This document shows, piece after piece, positions 11,985 through 13,154 of a stretch of 13,154 nt of DNA. The translations under genes were made by a program, and so were the position numbers. The stretch covers positions 1 to 13,154 of the forward strand of contig JAGBSR010000042.1 of assembly GCA_017631745.1 (NCBI GenBank), given 5' to 3'. Position 1 is the first letter of the stretch; each line of letters begins with the position of its first letter. Source of the stretch: Clostridia bacterium (lineage in GTDB: Bacteria; Bacillota; Clostridia; Oscillospirales; Acutalibacteraceae). Under the pieces are notes generated by a model that made no database searches, was not told the origin of the DNA, and saw only the letters and a program-made list of their open reading frames with translations.

Positions 11985-13154
11985 AGTTAATGCAAAACTC
12001 GACCCTAAATTTCAGCCCCTTTCACTGGTTTGCCGTGAAATGCGTGAAGCAACCAAAGAAAACGGTCAGGATATCGTAATTGCTGTCGAAAGAAACAAGG
12101 GCTACACAACTACATACAAGACCCGCATTTTCGCTGACGGCACAGGTCATGACGAAGAAAACTTCAAGTTCGTTGAGCGTATTGCAAAGTCACTTCTCTG
12201 GGTTGCAGGCGGTTATAAGGTTATCATCGCAGGCAGTGAGGTTGTAGGTGCAAAGATTAAAGAGGCTTTCACCTACGGCGGTCTTCGTGACTTTGATGTA
12301 AAGTTTATGGAAAATGTATACGAAGAGAAATTCGTAGTTGAAATCTGTGCTCTTGAAGATGCTCCCGAGGATAAGTCATCAGCTGCACCCATCGGCAGAC
12401 ATCTTGACGGTTGCCGTATCGGCTTCGATGCAGGCGGAAGTGACCGTAAGGTAAGTGCTGTTATCGACGGTGAAAGCATTTATTCAGAAGAGGTTGTATG
12501 GTTCCCCAAGCTTCAGTCAGACCCCGACTATCACTATCAGGGCATTTTAGAGGCTATGAAAACTGCAGCTTCAAAGATGCCTCGTGTTGACGCTATCGGC
12601 GTATCATCAGCAGGCGTATATATCGACAACCGCATTATGGCTGCATCACTTTTCCTTAAGGTAAACGAAGAAGATTTTGACAAAAAGGTTAAGAATATGT
12701 ACCTTGATGTTGCAAAGGAAATCGGTGCTGATATTCCTATCGAGGTTGCAAATGACGGCGACGTAACTGCTCTTGCAGGTGCTATGGACTTAAACGATGA
12801 CAGCGTTCTCGGTATTGCTATGGGTACCAGCGAAGCAGGCGGTTATGTTGATCCCGACGGCAATATCACAGGTTGGCTCAATGAGCTTGCATTCGTACCT
12901 GTTGACTTCTCAGAAGAAGCTATGGTTGACGAATGTTCAGGCGACTACGGTTGCGGCGTTAAATATTTCTCACAGGACGGCGTAATTAAGGTTGCTCCTT
13001 GGGCAGGCATCGAGCTTGATGAAAGTCTCTCCCCTGCTGAAAAGCTCAAGGTTGTTCAGGGCCTTATGGCTGACGGCGACCAGAGAGCCGCGGACATCTA
13101 CGACACAATCGGTGCATTCTTCGGTTATGCAATTGCATATTATGCTGATTTTTA
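11974..13154 (+). CDS. ROK/ASKHA-family sugar kinase with N-terminal extension (C-terminus beyond window)
   Basis: The frame is open for 393 codons and leaves the window at the right edge. It starts with ATG 11974-11976, 11 nt inside nagA and 11 nt after GGAGG, so translation should be coupled. From about residue 145 on it has the ROK kinase fold: phosphate-binding loop FDAGGSDRK (Asp152), GVSSAGVYID, the catalytic-base motif ANDGD (Asp261), and the second glycine loop GIAMGTSEAGG (280-290). The ROK zinc-binding motif CxCGxxGC is degenerate here (C321-SGDYG-C327). Residues 1-145 form an additional domain that is not a winged helix as found in ROK repressors and that I do not recognise. Next to nagA the simplest role is an N-acetylglucosamine kinase making the NagA substrate. 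Glucokinase or other amino-sugar kinase activity is possible. Confidence 0.8.
   Translation, partial: MKLKVNAKLDPKFQPLSLVCREMREATKENGQDIVIAVERNKGYTTTYKTRIFADGTGHDEENFKFVERIAKSLLWVAGGYKVIIAGSEVVGAKIKEAFTYGGLRDFDVKFMENVYEEKFVVEICALEDAPEDKSSAAPIGRHLDGCRIGFDAGGSDRKVSAVIDGESIYSEEVVWFPKLQSDPDYHYQGILEAMKTAASKMPRVDAIGVSSAGVYIDNRIMAASLFLKVNEEDFDKKVKNMYLDVAKEIGADIPIEVANDGDVTALAGAMDLNDDSVLGIAMGTSEAGGYVDPDGNITGWLNELAFVPVDFSEEAMVDECSGDYGCGVKYFSQDGVIKVAPWAGIELDESLSPAEKLKVVQGLMADGDQRAADIYDTIGAFFGYAIAYYADF

Noticed and set aside
1..13154. Phage, plasmid or defence-island reading of the window
   Set aside because: No integrase, transposase, capsid, replication, restriction or cas genes are present. mazF alone sits in a conserved chromosomal context.

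Overview
The window looks like a chromosomal segment of a low-to-mid GC Firmicute, most likely an Oscillospirales/Ruminococcaceae-type gut Clostridium. The sequence shows strong AGGAGG-type ribosome binding sites, SigA promoters with 17-bp spacers, many Rho-independent terminators, a tRNA with an encoded CCA, and an ireB gene. The taxonomic placement is inference from gene content and style; no marker gene fixes the genus.

Layout. (1) 1-1590, minus: the N-terminal 530 codons of a large secreted protein of no family I recognise, running off the left edge, divergent from (2) an APC-family amino acid permease (1836-3233, plus) with its own promoter and terminator. (3) 3234-3600 is gene-free and holds a composite repeat element. 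(4) A minus-strand block: nnr (bifunctional NAD(P)HX epimerase/dehydratase), a small lipoprotein, then mazF, an RNase toxin gene separated by a terminator and lacking a visible antitoxin. The order resembles the acpS-nnr-lipoprotein-alr-ndoAI-ndoA neighbourhood of other Firmicutes with alr and the antitoxin missing. (5) A second minus-strand operon: membrane-anchored calcineurin-like phosphoesterase plus a HAD-like hydrolase. (6) A plus-strand operon of ireB and a 97-residue protein of unknown function; the promoter has a perfect 17-bp palindrome filling its spacer. (7) 8661-9349 holds a large inverted-repeat element, tRNA-Arg(CCG) with terminator, a second low-complexity inverted-repeat element, an isolated terminator and a promoter. 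(8) A plus-strand SNF/NSS-family Na+-coupled amino acid transporter. (9) A plus-strand nagA and an overlapping ROK-family sugar kinase (cut by the right edge), suggesting a GlcNAc phosphorylation/deacetylation module.

How the genes fit: two amino acid transporters (APC and NSS) handle uptake or exchange; nagA with the ROK protein would turn GlcNAc into GlcN-6-P; nnr repairs damaged NAD(P)H; ireB would be a target of an IreK/PrkC-type Ser/Thr kinase controlling envelope or metabolic homeostasis. Most genes are ordinary housekeeping or accessory genes. The less ordinary material lies in the intergenic inverted-repeat elements, the ireB promoter palindrome, the unpaired mazF, the long N-terminal extension on the ROK protein and two proteins of unknown family. 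I did not find a coherent new multi-gene system. Several starts were moved downstream of the longest possible reading frame because promoter and ribosome-binding-site positions decide them.
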